64,000 bases of DNA. Origin: Ancylostoma caninum. Its lineage: Eukaryota > Nematoda > Chromadorea > Rhabditida > Ancylostomatidae. Positions 31,798-45,200 of this stretch are shown piece after piece (the first letter of the stretch is position 1; every line of letters begins with the position of its first letter). The stretch covers positions 124,001 through 188,000 of the forward strand of contig JBAJFG010000107.1 of the NCBI GenBank assembly GCA_037903475.1, read 5' to 3'. The notes under the pieces were generated by a model, which was not told the origin of the DNA, did no database searches, and was given only the letters and a program-made list of their open reading frames with translations. The position numbers and the translations under genes were made by a program.

Positions 31798-33529
31798 ATA
31801 TGTATATATGTAATAGTATAGTTTAAACATTTTTGCTTACAAATATTATGTTCGAACCAGTCTTTATACTTCGTAAATTTTCAAAGTGATGACAACTGAA
31901 ATGAAAGAAAGGTGAAGATATGTAGGGACAAACACGTTCTTGATAGGAAATGATTCTATCAGCGTACATATGCTAATTTCATTGAATCCTTGCGTTCGAT
32001 TTGCTACCCAAAGGAGGCTCGTATCTACTTTAAATTTTACAGGAGCTTCTTATGAAGCAACCATTAGCCCACAATACTTACTCATGGGGTAGGTATATGA
32101 ATGATACCTACACACATAAATATTCAAAACAGCAAAATTTAGCAGAATATGGCACAAACTTGTAGAGCTTGTCTTGAGCTGACAGGTGCGAAACCCTCTC
32201 AAATGATACGATAATATGTACATAATACAATAAAACTAATAAATGATAGTGCAAGAGGAAGAAAAGCATTGAAGAGCTCAGGGTTGTACGGTTCAGCTGT
32301 AAGACATCAGTATGGATTTCAGAATTCGTTCCTTTTCATTAAGATGAAAAGAGCGTTACATGTTCAAGCAAGCCTGGTAATTTGTAAAAAGTAGGGCAGT
32401 ATTTGAAGTATTATACATGGATTGTGAGGAAAACACTCGAAGCACAGCGAGAAATTAAAATTAAAGAGAGGGAGACTATGCTGCTAGTGTACATGGCTGT
32501 GGGATTTTAAACGCTTAAGCACCAAAGTCGAAATTGGTGGCCCAAAACTTGTGGTAGCCTGAAACGAAGCCACATTTGACGCTTGAATCTCACCTGCTCT
32601 CTTTGCGGAACGGTTTGGTCTACTACATGGCTAAATAAGTGGGGGCAGAAACGGTACATTCAGTCACTGCCAAACGGTACGGATCCTCGAATCGCTTTTC
32701 GGTGAGATAATAGCAAATCGTCAAGGCCGTATGCGATTTACGTAGTATTTACACAACACGAGCGTACGCCCGTGAACATAGCGTAAGGCAGAGAACGTTT
32801 TGAAAAACTGGGAGTGGCCCGGCGCTTTCAGGGCCGTCGCGATGCGGATCGATCGCGACGCGACGACGCAATCACTTCGCGACTCGTTCTACGACGACGC
32901 AGCGGTCAGTCGACTGTGGCTATTCCGAAGTTGGTGAGCGTTCGGATGTGAAAACAGGGTCAGGAATTTTAGTCAGTCACTTGGCAACGCGACCCGCATC
33001 CGATTTGAGCGCCGCCGCGACAAAGAGACTTTAGTGGCCAGCGTTGAGGAAATAGGTCAAGCGAGTTGACTACTTGTGTTCGCTGGCTCTTTGTGATTTG
33101 ACATTGGGCATTGTGAATTGCCTGCTCTTCTGAGAGCAAAACTTCATTAAGCGTAAAAACTTCTTAACATGTCAATGGTATTGAATAAATTGGGCAGTTC
33201 ATTATAAGAAACGGAAATTCGGAATACGATTGATCGAATCAAGGGCAAGCTGCTATGAACACAAACATATTTTTAAATCCAGAAATATGCAGTCATGCTT
33301 CTCCCAAAGAATAACCAGTTATATTTTGCAGTGCCATTTTCTCTAGTGAAAGAGTGAACTCTAAAGATACAGTTGGTGCAAAACATGCTCTGGAGTAGTT
33401 TCCAGTGAAACATTGTACTAACAATAAAGATGGACTGCGAAGTAAAGCATCCACGTCACAGTGAAAGGCTAGAGCTCAACTAGTGTTTTCATGAATTACG
33501 AAAGCTCAAATGGCACGCTGATCGGCAAC

Positions 33530-33830
33530 CCAGATAACATGAGTTGCTACAACATCCTGTACGAGCAGATGCTGCAGCACCCATAACATTGCATGAGGTG
33601 ATGCTGCAGCACCAATGTTGCTGCGTAAACAGCTGCAACAACGTCGTTGTCGCTGTGGGCAACACCACTGTCGTTGCTGCATAAAATGTGGCTGTATAAG
33701 GCTGCAGCGAAAATGCCGTGCAGACTGCTCCTTCTATCGTAACCCTCGAGTATTTTCCTTAAAACTCGACAGTGAGCAGAGGGGAAAAATAGATTTTGCG
33801 TATTCTTTGCAGACTTTACCATCATGTTTT
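33530..33830 (+). mobile_element. TIR repeat fragment
   Basis: Core modules with GATGCTGCAGCACCCATAAC repeated as GTGATGCTGCAGCACCAATG, then GTTGTCGCTGTGGGCAACAC; right end TTTGCAGACTTTACCATC is decayed. Confidence 0.6.
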
Positions 33831-33926
33831 ACGCCTTAGTGGAGAACTAAAATGATGGAAACTATTTTAGTAGAAAAGAGAGAGTAAGGATGAGTTGCAT
33901 CTAATCCCAAAAGAATCAAAGTTCCT

Positions 33927-34196
33927 TCAAAAAGAAGCATCAATAATTATCAATGTTAACAACAAAAGGAACAAAAATTCAGGCAAATTAGAAAATAAGA
34001 AAGCTGAAGAATGGAAAGACAGACCAGTCTTCAAAAAATGATGAGCGTAAAAACATGCCACAAAGGTGACGCCAATCATGAGACCACAGCTGCAGTAATA
34101 TAATATTTTGTAATGTTTTAAATAGCTATTATCAGAAATAGACTCTGGAAAGTTGGTTGTTGGATTTTTCACATGTGGAAAGGATTCACAAGGAAG
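33927..34196 (-). CDS. Possible last exon of an unrecognised membrane protein
   Basis: After a clean acceptor (AAATTTTCAG) the minus frame opens LPCESFPHVKNPTTNF, then has one likely membrane segment (ILYYCSCGLMIGVTFVACFY) and more hydrophobic residues to a stop at 33927. No upstream exon could be joined and no family was recognised. It could be chance; Phe/Leu-rich frames arise easily in AT-rich DNA. Confidence 0.3.
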   Translation of the reverse strand, partial: LPCESFPHVKNPTTNFPESISDNSYLKHYKILYYCSCGLMIGVTFVACFYAHHFLKTGLSFHSSAFLFSNLPEFLFLLLLTLIIIDASF

Positions 34197-34199
34197 CTG

Positions 34200-37100
34200 A
34201 AAATTTTTACATTGCTCTCAAGCTTCTGAAAATATCTCTGAATTTTTGATCGGTGCGATTAGCGTCATAGACGCTTTCGGATTTAAACTACCTCAGAAAT
34301 GATGTTGTGAACAAATAAGGGAAATAGTAAAATAAATATGCAGACAACATACAATGAAAAAAAAAGAGAATGTAAGGCGACAAGAAGTGGATATCGCGCA
34401 GATAAGCACGGAATAATTGAACAGCAATTACTGGAAAGCATTTAGTTCCCAACGGAACCTCCTGCTACTTTATTTTAAAAAATCGGACAGCAGTAAAACC
34501 TCGTTTTTGCTAATACGACTAACACGGCATGAAAAGAAATTTTTTTAAGCAACACGATACATGGAATACGATGTCAAAATCGTTTCCGAACCCTCTCCAC
34601 GTTAAAACCAGTGCGCCTTAGGTACTTTGTTGCATAAAATTTCCTTATTGCCTTAAGTAGCAAAAACTCATACATCTTCTCTCGACAACAGATTGCAGGA
34701 TAATGTGGAACAATACCAGAGGTTACGTTAATATTGAGGTCAGCGGTGTAATACCGCTTAATAGGGGTGGCAGTAGTCGATACAAAGGGCGTGGTGACCT
34801 TGGCGTTTCAGCGCCGCACTAGTGTTGTGTGGCGGTGACCAGGTGACATAACAACTCGTCCCGACAACAAGGCTGCACCGAAAATTGAGTCAGTATGGGA
34901 TATATGAGATAATAAAATCATACACAATGAGCTAATGAGAGGTTTTCACTCCTATCGCACTATTTCAACTTGTGAATGTTCCTAAACCCACATTAGTATG
35001 TCCATAGTATATCCGGGTAGTGACCTTTGAGAACCCCCTTTTCTGATAACTGAATGTCATCTTTGTGACAAAATTACCCTCACTCTCTACCGATATCTTA
35101 ACGTTTACCTCATTTTCCTTGCACGTTAATGGCAGGATCAAACTTATTTATTTATTTATTTATTCATCCTATAGGTTGAGATTTTATCAAATAAATTTTG
35201 CTCCGAGTTGCCTCCGTAACAATTTCCTTCTGCATCTTTGGGAATACACATATGTGTTGATTATTGACGAGTAAATCGAAAACACAGCATTTTTGTGAAT
35301 AACCTGCTTCGGCTTGCTCATACACTAGTTGTTTTCTTGACGAACCTGGCAGTCCTGGGCAACTCACACGGGTGCTTCTATATTTTTTCAATGAGAAATG
35401 GCAAACTAGTTGAAATTGTTGCATTTGTGATCATTTATTTCAATCGAACCGCTGAAATCAAAGATAGGAAAATCTTAGAACTTCTTCTTTTCAGTTTTCA
35501 AAATTCGTTCAAGTCCTTGCTTCTAGGCGTGGTATCAACAGTGTCTCCTCCTGGATGGAACAGCTAAGCGGAGAAGTACATCGTGGCCTTGGTTGGAGGT
35601 GAAGGAGTGTGATGTAAGATTTATTGAGATCCCCGCATTGTTCTGCGTTCTTCTGCCTATCCAGGTAGCAATTTCGCCTTTCCATCCGAAAATTTCTCCT
35701 TAACGTCCTTGGAGCGCAGCGATAATGACCAGATTCAAACGTTTATCGTCGCTTCGCCGAGTCGCGACGTTCGAATTTGAAAGACACCAGGGGTAAGACA
35801 GACGTCGGTAGTGCAGGGTGGCCCGAATTTTTTCCCAACCCTACAGTCACAAGCGAAGTGGGTCCCATGACTTTGACTCAAGGTACTTGAATTCTATGTG
35901 GAATTCCACGATGCGAAAGCTGAAAGCCAGTTCGTTGGTTATGCGAAAAAAGACTGGTTTACCACCTGCTGGGCTCGGCGAGCGTCGTGAACAAAGGAGA
36001 GGATGTTTTGATTTTTGAACCCCTAGTATGTCTGCTAAATTCTGTTTAATCGCTGCGTATTAATAGCCGAAATAAACATATCCAAGCAGTTGGAAGTAAT
36101 GAAATTCTCATTTCAACGCTGTCTCCAATGAACCCCTTTGAAATACTGAAATTCTTCGTTGAAATGTCTCAAGGTCTCGCGATCCGCTCAACGTGACTAT
36201 AAAACGATTATGACCGCGCGATTCTATTCTCAGCAGGCCACCACAGTCATGCAGCATCTGAGGTCCGATGAAATCGGGGCTGGTAGGTGATTCACTAAAA
36301 ATTTTTTGAAAAGCCCATAGTCGTATGTGGAGGGGTATTGGATGTATATGTAGGGACTGTTAGGATAGATATGTAGGGATTCATTGTTAGAATACTATGA
36401 AATAGAATCTGAGCGAGTTAGATCATGATTTCCTCTACTCTGAACTACAAACATTGGGACCAAAATTTATCCATTTTACCCTGCTTCACATATTTAAGCA
36501 CTAATATTTACTCCCCAGTTATGGGTTTTATTAATTATCAATTAATTAGTCAGTAAACAAAATGAAAAACTCATTCACTAAGATTTGTATTCATCCCTTC
36601 CATCCATTTGCTTGGAAATGGAGCTGTTCACAGGTGGGCTAAGCTCATCTGGTCGCTATGTAGGGGTCTACGCTTGAACGAATCGCTACATGAAAATCGT
36701 ACACCTGCGCAGAATATTCAAAAGCACGACCCAATTAGGGAACAGCCGTTGTGTCAGGCCTTCTGGCGAGCTCATTTTGCCACAAAATGACATGCCTTTC
36801 AACGCAGGCAGGATCGGTTTTCCTACGTTTTAACGATGTCTGGCTGTGAGATTACATTGAATTTCTTTTCTATCTTTCCGACACTATAGAGGCTTTTCAG
36901 GGATATTCAGGGACTTTTCAGGACTTGAGAACATTCTCAGAAAAGAAATAATGGGATAGAAGATTTTCTGAGCCCTGGGCAAGGTGCGAACCGTTCACCG
37001 TGTTTGAGGTAGCGAGTGTGCACATGTTGCGAATCTAGCCTGCCCTTCTGTCCGCAAGTTCAGCAAGTACAAAGGTCTGACAAGGCTGGCTATGTAGGAT

Positions 37101-37339
37101 GGTGTGTTCGTAGATGGGCTCAATAATGTACCGTCAACATATGTCACTGAAGGAGCAAAACGTGTTTGTAGTATATGTTGAATAGACTTTTCTCTAGAAG
37201 CAATATTCGTTCGAACTACGCAGTCCTTGTATTTTACATGGGCTAATCCATCTGCTTTCCTCATAACCTATGTTTGGAAGCGTTTCTCAAAAGCAGTGTA
37301 CATCGAATTATACTCTGTCGCTTTCTACCCACGATGGAA
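34200..37339. other. Intergenic, nothing firm
   Basis: Overlapping open frames on both strands at 35164-35567 have no clear splice context. A short (TTTA)n tract lies at about 35147-35164. Frames around 36608 show no family pattern. Confidence 0.35.
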
Positions 37340-37764
37340 TTGAACGTGAATAACAAAGAAAGTCCGAAGGATACTTGAGGCTAAAGTCAGGGTGGTGTTG
37401 CCACCGATACTCTCTTCTAACACAGCAATGCGTGAGGTAACGATCCCCCACACAGCGACAGGAAGGTGTTGCTGTAGTGGCCCAGGCAACAACATGGGTG
37501 CTGCGGCATCAACTAATACAGCGACATAGGTGGTACGCCACTTTAGGGTGCAACACCACATCTGCCATTGCAACACCTCTTATGGTTCCACTGTTCAGTG
37601 GTCGTCTATGCCTGCACGTACTGTCAGTCACGATAGCGGAATATCAGTTCTTTTTCGAACAGTTATCGGATCATTTCCAGTTATTTACCAGTTACTGCCA
37701 TGTAGAGTGAACGTTTAGGCAAGAAACCGACAAATTATGTCTTGACCAGACGTTGCCTTTTAGG
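37340..37764 (-). mobile_element. TIR repeat copy 12 with a plus-strand left-arm stub
   Basis: 37340-37378 matches the plus-strand left arm (GTGAATAACAAAGAAAGTCC, then GAAGGATACTTG). Directly after it the sequence switches to the minus core (GTTGCCACCGATACTCTCTT) and ends in a good terminus, GACGTTGCCTTTTAG. This is the third case in the window where a minus copy follows the same point of a plus arm. Confidence 0.7.
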
Positions 37765-37814
37765 CCCATTCAAACTTCCACGAATTTGTGTTGTACTTGC
37801 GCTATCAGTAACAG

Positions 37815-37990
37815 CTAGATGAGTGCTGTTGTCTCCGCGTGCTTTCTAATACAAAATCACATGATATAACAATCTTAGACAAGGAGGGATGCTGCAGTGA
37901 GCTATAAAACAACTTGCATAGGTGCGGCGTCATCCCCTAATGCAACAACACAGATGCTAGGGCACTTCTTAGTGCAAGACCATATGCGCT
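37815..37990 (-). mobile_element. TIR repeat fragment
   Basis: Reverse core with TTTCTAATACAAAATCACAT, GACAAGGAGGGATGCTGCAG and CTAATGCAACAACACAGATG. Termini absent. Confidence 0.55.
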
Positions 37991-38559
37991 GTTATGTGTT
38001 ATACAATAATTACTACAATATTAACACTTACTACGAACCAGGAGAAGCGACTGGTGCCTGATGCTAACGGTGCCCTGGATGCCCCTGATTGCCCCTGATG
38101 GCGAAGTGCGGTAGAGGTATGAGTTGTATGTGCTGCTTTCGTCAATACCTTCCATCACTGCAACAAAATAGGTAGCAACCTCTAGAAGAACACGATGTAT
38201 TGCAGCAGTTGTTTAGGCAACAATTCTGGTGTAGTGGCATGCAGCAAAGGCTCTTATCTCATTACAAATCTTGTTTTCCGTCCAAAGACATTTCATGGAG
38301 AAAGATACTACATTTTCCTATATGTTTCCCAGAAGGCTTAGTTGAAAGATTGAGTTTTCATGGGGAAGCCAGAAGATTAATGCTTGTATAAAATAGGGCT
38401 ATACCTATTTAGCGTTTTACAATTCCTAATTTTGCCCTAATTTTTATATATCGACAATTTGAGGAAAACCGTTAAAAATAAGTGGATTTCCCCTTAATGT
38501 TGTGGTTCGCATTCTTTTTTCTCTAACGAGAAGGCTAGGCATGGTGTAGTCTGTGGGTT
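37991..38559. other. Intergenic, nothing recognised
   Basis: A short TG(C)CC-CTGAT microrepeat (GCCCCTGATTGCCCCTGATG) at about 38080-38100; no coding signal. Confidence 0.35.
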
Positions 38560-39122
38560 TCTCAGTGGAAATGCTGCAGATATCTGCGGAAACAGTCAAT
38601 TCAGACGCAAGGCTCAGCCCGAAAATTTTTTGTCGGGTCCTAGCTTGAACTATTGTACAATGACCGCAGATAACAGAGAAGGCTCGGAAAAGGTCTGCCA
38701 AGTTACAGTAACCGGCCGGCGTCCTGTTCAAGCGTTTGCAAAGCCACTATACAGCGGACCATGTGAAAGATGTTGCAGTGGCAGATATGATGTTGCACCT
38801 GGAGATGCCGCATCACCTGTGTAGCGGTGTCAGTGGGTGCCGCAGCACCCATGTTGTTGCGGAAATCACCGCTGCAACACCTCCTTGTCGCTGTATAGAA
38901 TGTCGTTACATAACGTGATGCTGTGTTGGAGGAAAGCAACGGTAGCATCACCACATGGACCGGGTCTCCACATATCGTAGCCCTGTAGAATTTTAATTCG
39001 AAACTCGGGATTGTCAATGAGAAGCATTCTCAAAAGCGGGATACCTGATGTGCGGGGTGGGTTACTCCATGAAAACCACAAAAACTGTATATTAAAAATT
39101 TACACCGGACTTTGTCTTTAGT
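38560..39122 (+). mobile_element. TIR repeat copy 13 (near full length)
   Basis: Left arm from TCGGGTCCTAGCTTGAAC, GTCCTGTTCAAGCGTTTGC, the full core (GTTGCAGTGGCAGATATGAT, TTGTTGCGGAAATCACCGC, CTTGTCGCTGTATAGAATG) and a right terminus ACACCGGACTTTGTCTTTAG. About 560 bp. Confidence 0.75.
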
Positions 39123-39435
39123 AGTTTTGAGAAGTCGTGGGGGAAGACCAGAGCATTTCTCGTATTTCTGTCTTTCTGACCTCTGCGCAGTACGGTTTGC
39201 TTTCGAAGGTTTCTGTCCTCTTTTCATGCTCATTTTCCTTTCCTGCTTTAGCTCTATCACTTTCTCCGTCCGTTAAAACCACTATGTATGCAATAGTGAT
39301 TACCTTGGTCAAAATTTATACTTCCTTTATTCAGACAAAATAAAATCACATAATGGTATTCAAAGAGCCTATAGCTTTCCTCAGGCATCGTGGAAACAAA
39401 AGCGACATCATCAAATGCAAATATCAACATACAAT

Positions 39436-39567
39436 GATAAAGGCAAACATAATTACTATATTATTATACATACAACTGGCAAGTTGCGGCACGCGAATTG
39501 AATCAATGTCTATAGATAGCACGAAGCAGCACAAGATGTTAAACACAAATGAAAGTAATCATTATTA
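39436..39567 (+). CDS. Possible small secreted peptide or first exon
   Basis: ATG at 39436 opens 43 codons: a signal-peptide-like start (MIKANIITILLYIQLASCG) then a hydrophilic part ending NESNHY. A weak donor (GAAAGTAATC) near the end could instead make it a first exon. No downstream exon or family match was found, so this is a weak call. Confidence 0.25.
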
Positions 39568-41154
39568 AAATAATAGCGGTAAGTGCGTTATTAGCAAAAG
39601 CGTGTGAGAGAAGGTAACACAATTCACATAATCAGAGACCACGCACTAATAAAACTCCCTGAATTTGGGATGTCAAATCTGTAAATATTTTGATGATAAA
39701 ATGCGAAGGAAATAACTTCAAGGGAATTACATGTGAAGTACATTCCAATTATGCACATCCAGTTTATGCTATTGATGTTAAAAACGTGTAATACCGAATA
39801 AGTTTCAAACATTAGGCCTAAAGAAGGTTATCAATTAAGTAACCTAAGAAACTGTGAGCTTCCACACCAGACGGAGCACCTTTATTCCAAGATAGGCCTA
39901 GGATAGCTGAATGGTCCCCCCATAAAAACTTTACTTAGGTTTGTCTTACTGGTGGTGTTCCAAGAATTCGAAGTATTGGCCTTGTTAAATATAGTTCCCG
40001 TCCACTAGCAAGGTTACTTGGTAGATGCTTTAGAAAAACAAACAGTCGGATGACTCGAAACTTTTTTCCTTCATTCAATCTCACTATCTAATGTAAATTA
40101 GTAGGGAAGCAATTATACAGCCCCGAATGCAAAGACGAAGAAGCAAAGTCATTCCCTCACGATGAACCTAGTACGAGTGCCACAAGTGTAACCAAAACCT
40201 GTTTGTGGCTTCAGCGCAGGAGCTAATAATAGTCGTTGAAGACCTCTGTTCGTCAAAGAATCCCTCCAACTCTCGCCCATGCTCCATTCTTAGAATAACA
40301 TTAGCTCCGTTGAGGTAGGAAAACCCAGTAAATCACACGAAAACATGCCTCTTTTCACTACACCGGACTCAACCTTATCTACATACAACTAAATATAAAA
40401 TGTGATAATACTGACGAATGAAAGTACTGAATGCATGAAGGTTGGCAGTAGGTAGAAATGCGTGATAAGCAGTTCGTTGCTCTGCATTAGCTTATACACA
40501 TGTTTCACTCTTCCGACGAACTCTCGGTGGGAAGAATTCAGCGGATGGGAAGGCTCCTCTGAAAAAAAGTGTTGAACTGTACTGTTATAAACGACATGGC
40601 TCCTTTTGTATATACATATGTCTTCAATTCTAAATTTTTGTTCACAGTACAAATTATAAATACTTGTTTGTGATTATTAGAAGGTTTTCCTATTCGAATA
40701 TGGGGTCGAGCGGATTTTTTCTATTGTGGAAAAACCTCGTGTTTTTCCACAATTTCCGCACGCCTTTACGGCTAAAATAGTTAATATACGTATATATATA
40801 TATATTTATTAATACAAGATTGGGGCAAAATTTAGTGTTTATGCCTTGTCACATTTCGAGCTACGTGATGCACATGGTGTGTCACTCCAAATGTGCTCTT
40901 CATGTCCAAAAACTGTTCCCTTGTGGTCACGTAGTAGACATTCTGCACCATAAAAGAACATCACTTAATTACATGCGCTCACTACGTAAAAATATGCGAG
41001 ATCCGGGTTTTTCAAAAATAAAAACTACAACGGTAGCTGTGAACGTAAGCAACAGTAAAAGATCGAAAAGAGCATTTGAGCTACGATAATGGCGGACACT
41101 CTAATTGCTGAACTGTGGAGTGCTTGCATCCCAGTAAATGCACTACTGGATAAG
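39568..41154. other. Intergenic with a 13-bp perfect hairpin
   Basis: ATTGTGGAAAAAC at 40723-40735 pairs with GTTTTTCCACAAT at 40741-40753 over a 5-nt loop, extended by CGGA/TCCG outside. A short TA-rich run lies at 40790-40810. No coding gene recognised. Confidence 0.5.
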
Positions 41155-41625
41155 TAATGATAGTAGGAGTTGCGACAACGACTGTTGTGTTGCACGAGGA
41201 GGTGCAGCACCACCCGTGTCGCTGCATTAGGTTATGCCGCAGCACCTAAGTTGTTGCATGAGTCGCCACAGCAACAAGAATCTGTCGCTGTATGGGGGAC
41301 TGCTATGTCACGGGTTGCTGGGTTAGGAAACGAGGAGCCATACTGTTGTATGAGTATTTACAGCAATACCTCACTGTCGCTGTACAGAAATATTGTTGCG
41401 TCATGTGTTGCTGTGTGAGAAGATACGAACTGAGAAGTGACAACTTGTGAGGTAAATAGCATAATCGAGATCTGATCTCCTAATACCATACGCTCAAACA
41501 TTATTGACTGAAATTCAGGAAAGAACAGGGTGATCGGTTTTGGACCAGGGTTACGTGACCTGCAGGTGGAGTGCGTCACGAAGAACACAAAAACTGCATT
41601 TTAAAATTTTTTGACAACGCCAGCA
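41155..41625 (+). mobile_element. TIR repeat copy 14 (left arm missing)
   Basis: Core from GTAGGAGTTGCGACAACGAC through two GTCGCTGTA units (41281 and 41378), right arm with GACCTGCAGGTGGAGTGCG and a worn right end TTTGACAACGCCAGC. The core modules are duplicated compared with other copies. Confidence 0.65.
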
Positions 41626-42080
41626 ATGTTAGAGTAGCGCTTTTCAGGGTGTGACATATCTAACATTCACAAATCATAATTGTACGGAAACAGTTTTTGG
41701 CTTTGTTGGATGTGGACTCTTGGGCTGTTAAAATCCCATTGGCAAGAGCTATCGCTTCCACAGAGTCATCTCATGGGTTTTTTGAACCGCATTTCATTAG
41801 TTTTTGTTGACAGACCACTAAGCGCAACGCGTTTTTCCGCAGGTTTCCCTTATAGAACGGCGATTAAGGTTACTATTCTTTTATTTATTGATACATACAA
41901 GGTTTGCAATCCAAATAAAGGCGTAGTGCTGAAGGTCAAACAAGGGCAGTTAACTAGGACAGAACCAAAAATATAGTAAAAATAATAATATAAAATGAGG
42001 CTGTAAGAAGTACCCAGACTTTCCGTGAACGAATCACCTATGTCATTGGCTACCAGAATTTCTAAGGAGTATCATTCTAT

Positions 42081-42086
42081 TTTATT
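42081..42086 (-). terminator. Polyadenylation signal AATAAA (Clc-like gene 2)
   Basis: Minus-strand AATAAA about 135 bp after the stop at 42222; the nearest canonical signal. Confidence 0.5.
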
Positions 42087-42221
42087 CATATTTTATCAAT
42101 TTTATAATGAAAACGACAATAACGCCCAATACGACGAGGTCGATCAACCACACAAAATTGAAAAGAATATCAAAATCGAAACATGCAAAAAATGAGGTGC
42201 AACTGATGCGACTCGCTGAAC

Positions 42222-45200
42222 TCACGAAGAAAATTTATTCGGCGTTCCTAACCTGGTCATTCCCAGTTCCGGCATGCTTTCAGCGACATGTCGCTCGTAC
42301 TCTTCATGCTTTGAGTACGGTGGCCGTATGTTTGGCTGAGGAGTTTGTGACTGATACATCAGTGGCGCATCGAATTCCATAGACCTGTGAAGATGTACGT
42401 ACATATGGAGATAATTGTAAAAGTAGGCAAAATTAACTGTGAGGAGTATATAAATTGGAAAACTAAGGGTAGGTAGTCACTCACCTGCCTATGTTCGTTA
42501 CATTTGTCCTTGAGCTGCGTTGTAGGCTATAGTGATCCTGAGCATCTTTAACACCGGAGAACGAAAAGTAGGTAGCAATCATAGCGACGAGGAAGGACAA
42601 AAAGTGAAAGAACGCTGCTCCCATTTGAAGGAAAAATGCGAGTCCGACACGTTGCTGAAAAGGGAACTCATCCACTCCTGTGTTTCATATTAGGCTCTTA
42701 AGCAAGAATAACAGTAAAATATAACGGAAAATTGAAAAAAAATCCTGAAATTCACAAATACTGTTTATTTTCCACACGCTTTTCTTCGATAGATCACTCG
42801 AACTCTCAATCTACACAAACCTCGTATGTGCCAACAATTCCTTTTATGAAACGATTATCGGCACGGTGGGAATAGAAGAAGAATATACCCTCAGCAACGG
42901 CGGAGAGGAAAGCTGCAAGCATGGAAAACGTTTCAAAAGAAACTCAAGGAAATAAAAAATTATTCTTACTGGTCAAGAGCGTAATGGCTGTAAAGACAAG
43001 ACTGAGCGAGCCATAACAGCACGAGCACATTCCGAGACATATTGAAAGGAAAGACGTCAATAAGGCTAATCCCAGTAGGATAAGCGTGGCCGTGTGCCAG
43101 CCTGAAAACCATGGAAATATTTTGAATTCCTCAAGAATTCAACAAAATTATCTAATCGATTTGGTCCGATTATTTGCAATATCGTGCAAGACAAATCAGA
43201 ATTCACCACTGTTTTTAGCCGTTTTATCGGCAAATCCTACTTAAAAGGTAAGCTTTTTTTAAAACAGTAATCGAGAAAACATAAACAACAAAAAGTTAAT
43301 GGTACCAGAATTAAAGGAAACTGTTCCCATCTGACCCCAGTGGTCATGAGGTTCAGAGAACTAGTTTTCGGATCCACTTCTGATCAAGGTGTGCTCTCTA
43401 ATAAAGAAAAGCGTGGAGCGTCTTGAAAAGAGGCAAAAGTTAAAGAAAGGGGCTAAGATATTAGGAGAATATGGAATGCCTGGTCATTACCACTATTTTT
43501 CAAAAATTACAGAGGAATCTCGCGGTATCCTTGCGGAAATCACTCCCATTGACCTATTTTCCTTGAATGCGCTACCTCACTGATTAAATAGCCCATTATG
43601 TCTGATCCAAAGGATAAGATCCAGATAAAAACAACATCACTTACTCATCAAAATAATTCTTTTTGAGGCGAATGTTTTTATTATCTTTCATATCGAAAAC
43701 TCTTCAACTTGAGATCCAAAACTCCTGAAAAGCCAAAAGTATTCTAGCTCCTACCCTTTCTAGCGTTTCTTGAGCGAAACTTTGAAAAAACTGTCAAACT
43801 TTGAAAAAATGGGATTTCTTGAGAATGGAGACCTATCACTCTCGTGTATCCCGCTGAGTTCTCGGAACAAGCAAACCCGGACCAACCCTTGTATTTAGTG
43901 CTTTCAAATCCAGACTTTACTTCTTCATTCAGACATGCATAACTGAGTGGCCACACTCTGATCAATCATGTTGACTGCAAAGTGCGTGAGGATGTTCATC
44001 TTATTGCCAGGAAACCTGCTTCAAGGTGTGAGTCATGAGGAGACTCGTGTTTCGTGTGACTCACTAAACTATGTATGAAGAGACTCACGGTGGCCTAAGA
44101 AAAGTTGGTGCAAAAAGATCGGTAAACACTAAAGATTTAGCTCTACCTTATCTCACATTTTTCCTAAACAACCTTTGTTTCCAAATCATGATGGGGTAGA
44201 AGAGGGGGAAAGGTGGTTTTGGAAAGAATTTTCGTAATAATAGCGGTCCTATCGAGTACCTGGACGCTCAGCAACTCAGCAAAACAATTATACCACTGCG
44301 CAACGGTTTTTGGGCATGACTCACCCACCTAGGATTACCACAGATTACTCATCGTCTGCGAGGGAAATTGCGATGTGTTGCGAGCGTGTTCGGAACCGGA
44401 TTCCTTGCTACCGAATCAGCTGCGCGGATGACGGGTCGTTGTCTTGACGATATTCGTTCTGGATTAGCCCTAATCCACTCACAAATTCCTGGATGACGAG
44501 AAATGGTGAGGCGGTGAGAAAGTTCATGCAGAGCTACTCTCGGTTTCCATGAGAGAGAGGCATTTTATTGAGTCATGGGTTTCATTTGCTCGGTAGCAGA
44601 GACAGGCTGTTACAAATCAAATGTTATCCTAGAAAATTCTCAAGGGATACGTTGCCAATAATGTTCCTCAATGATCCTATGAGCTGCCAAGGATTTTTTC
44701 TTGAGTGCTCAAATGAGTTGCTTGCCCTAAGATAGTAGGAAATCCCTTATTTTCAGTAAAAGGCAGGAAAATTCAGTAAAAATGTAGGCGAGGCTTCCGT
44801 GAATCACCTGACCATGTTACCATTAACCTGATTCCTGTAAAAACATCACGAGGGTGGTTGTTTACGCCAACAGTGGTGCGCCATGACAAGTACACATCAT
44901 GCGACGTCCTCAATGAGTACTCATGTTAAACTCAGTGATCGCGGACCATTATGGGTTCCGGATCTCCTGTCTGGTTGTCGCTTTCGATCAGCCATAAAAT
45001 ATCCACACCATGTGGATTATTCACACTTCCTTATCCTTTGTGGATTGGAAATGGAGAGGGTTTCTCAACTTACAGAAGATCTGCTAGGTTTTAAATCCTC
45101 AGCAATCAAATTGAATAGGTGATGGAAGGGGAGATGTGGAAATTCCCGGAACTGGTAGAAAAAAATGATTGTTCTCCGTGAAAACGAGTGGGCTTGTAGC

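Larger units (their letters stand above)
28850..33529. other. Intergenic with repeats
   Basis: No gene recognised. Contains an (ATGA)n-like tract at about 29960-30012, two TIR repeat copies (30130-30450, 30670-31320), a G-rich TIR element (31485-31797) and a GC-rich stretch around 32820-32960 with many CGA/CGC triplets. The upstream promoter of Clc-like gene 1 should lie in its first kilobases. Confidence 0.45.
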
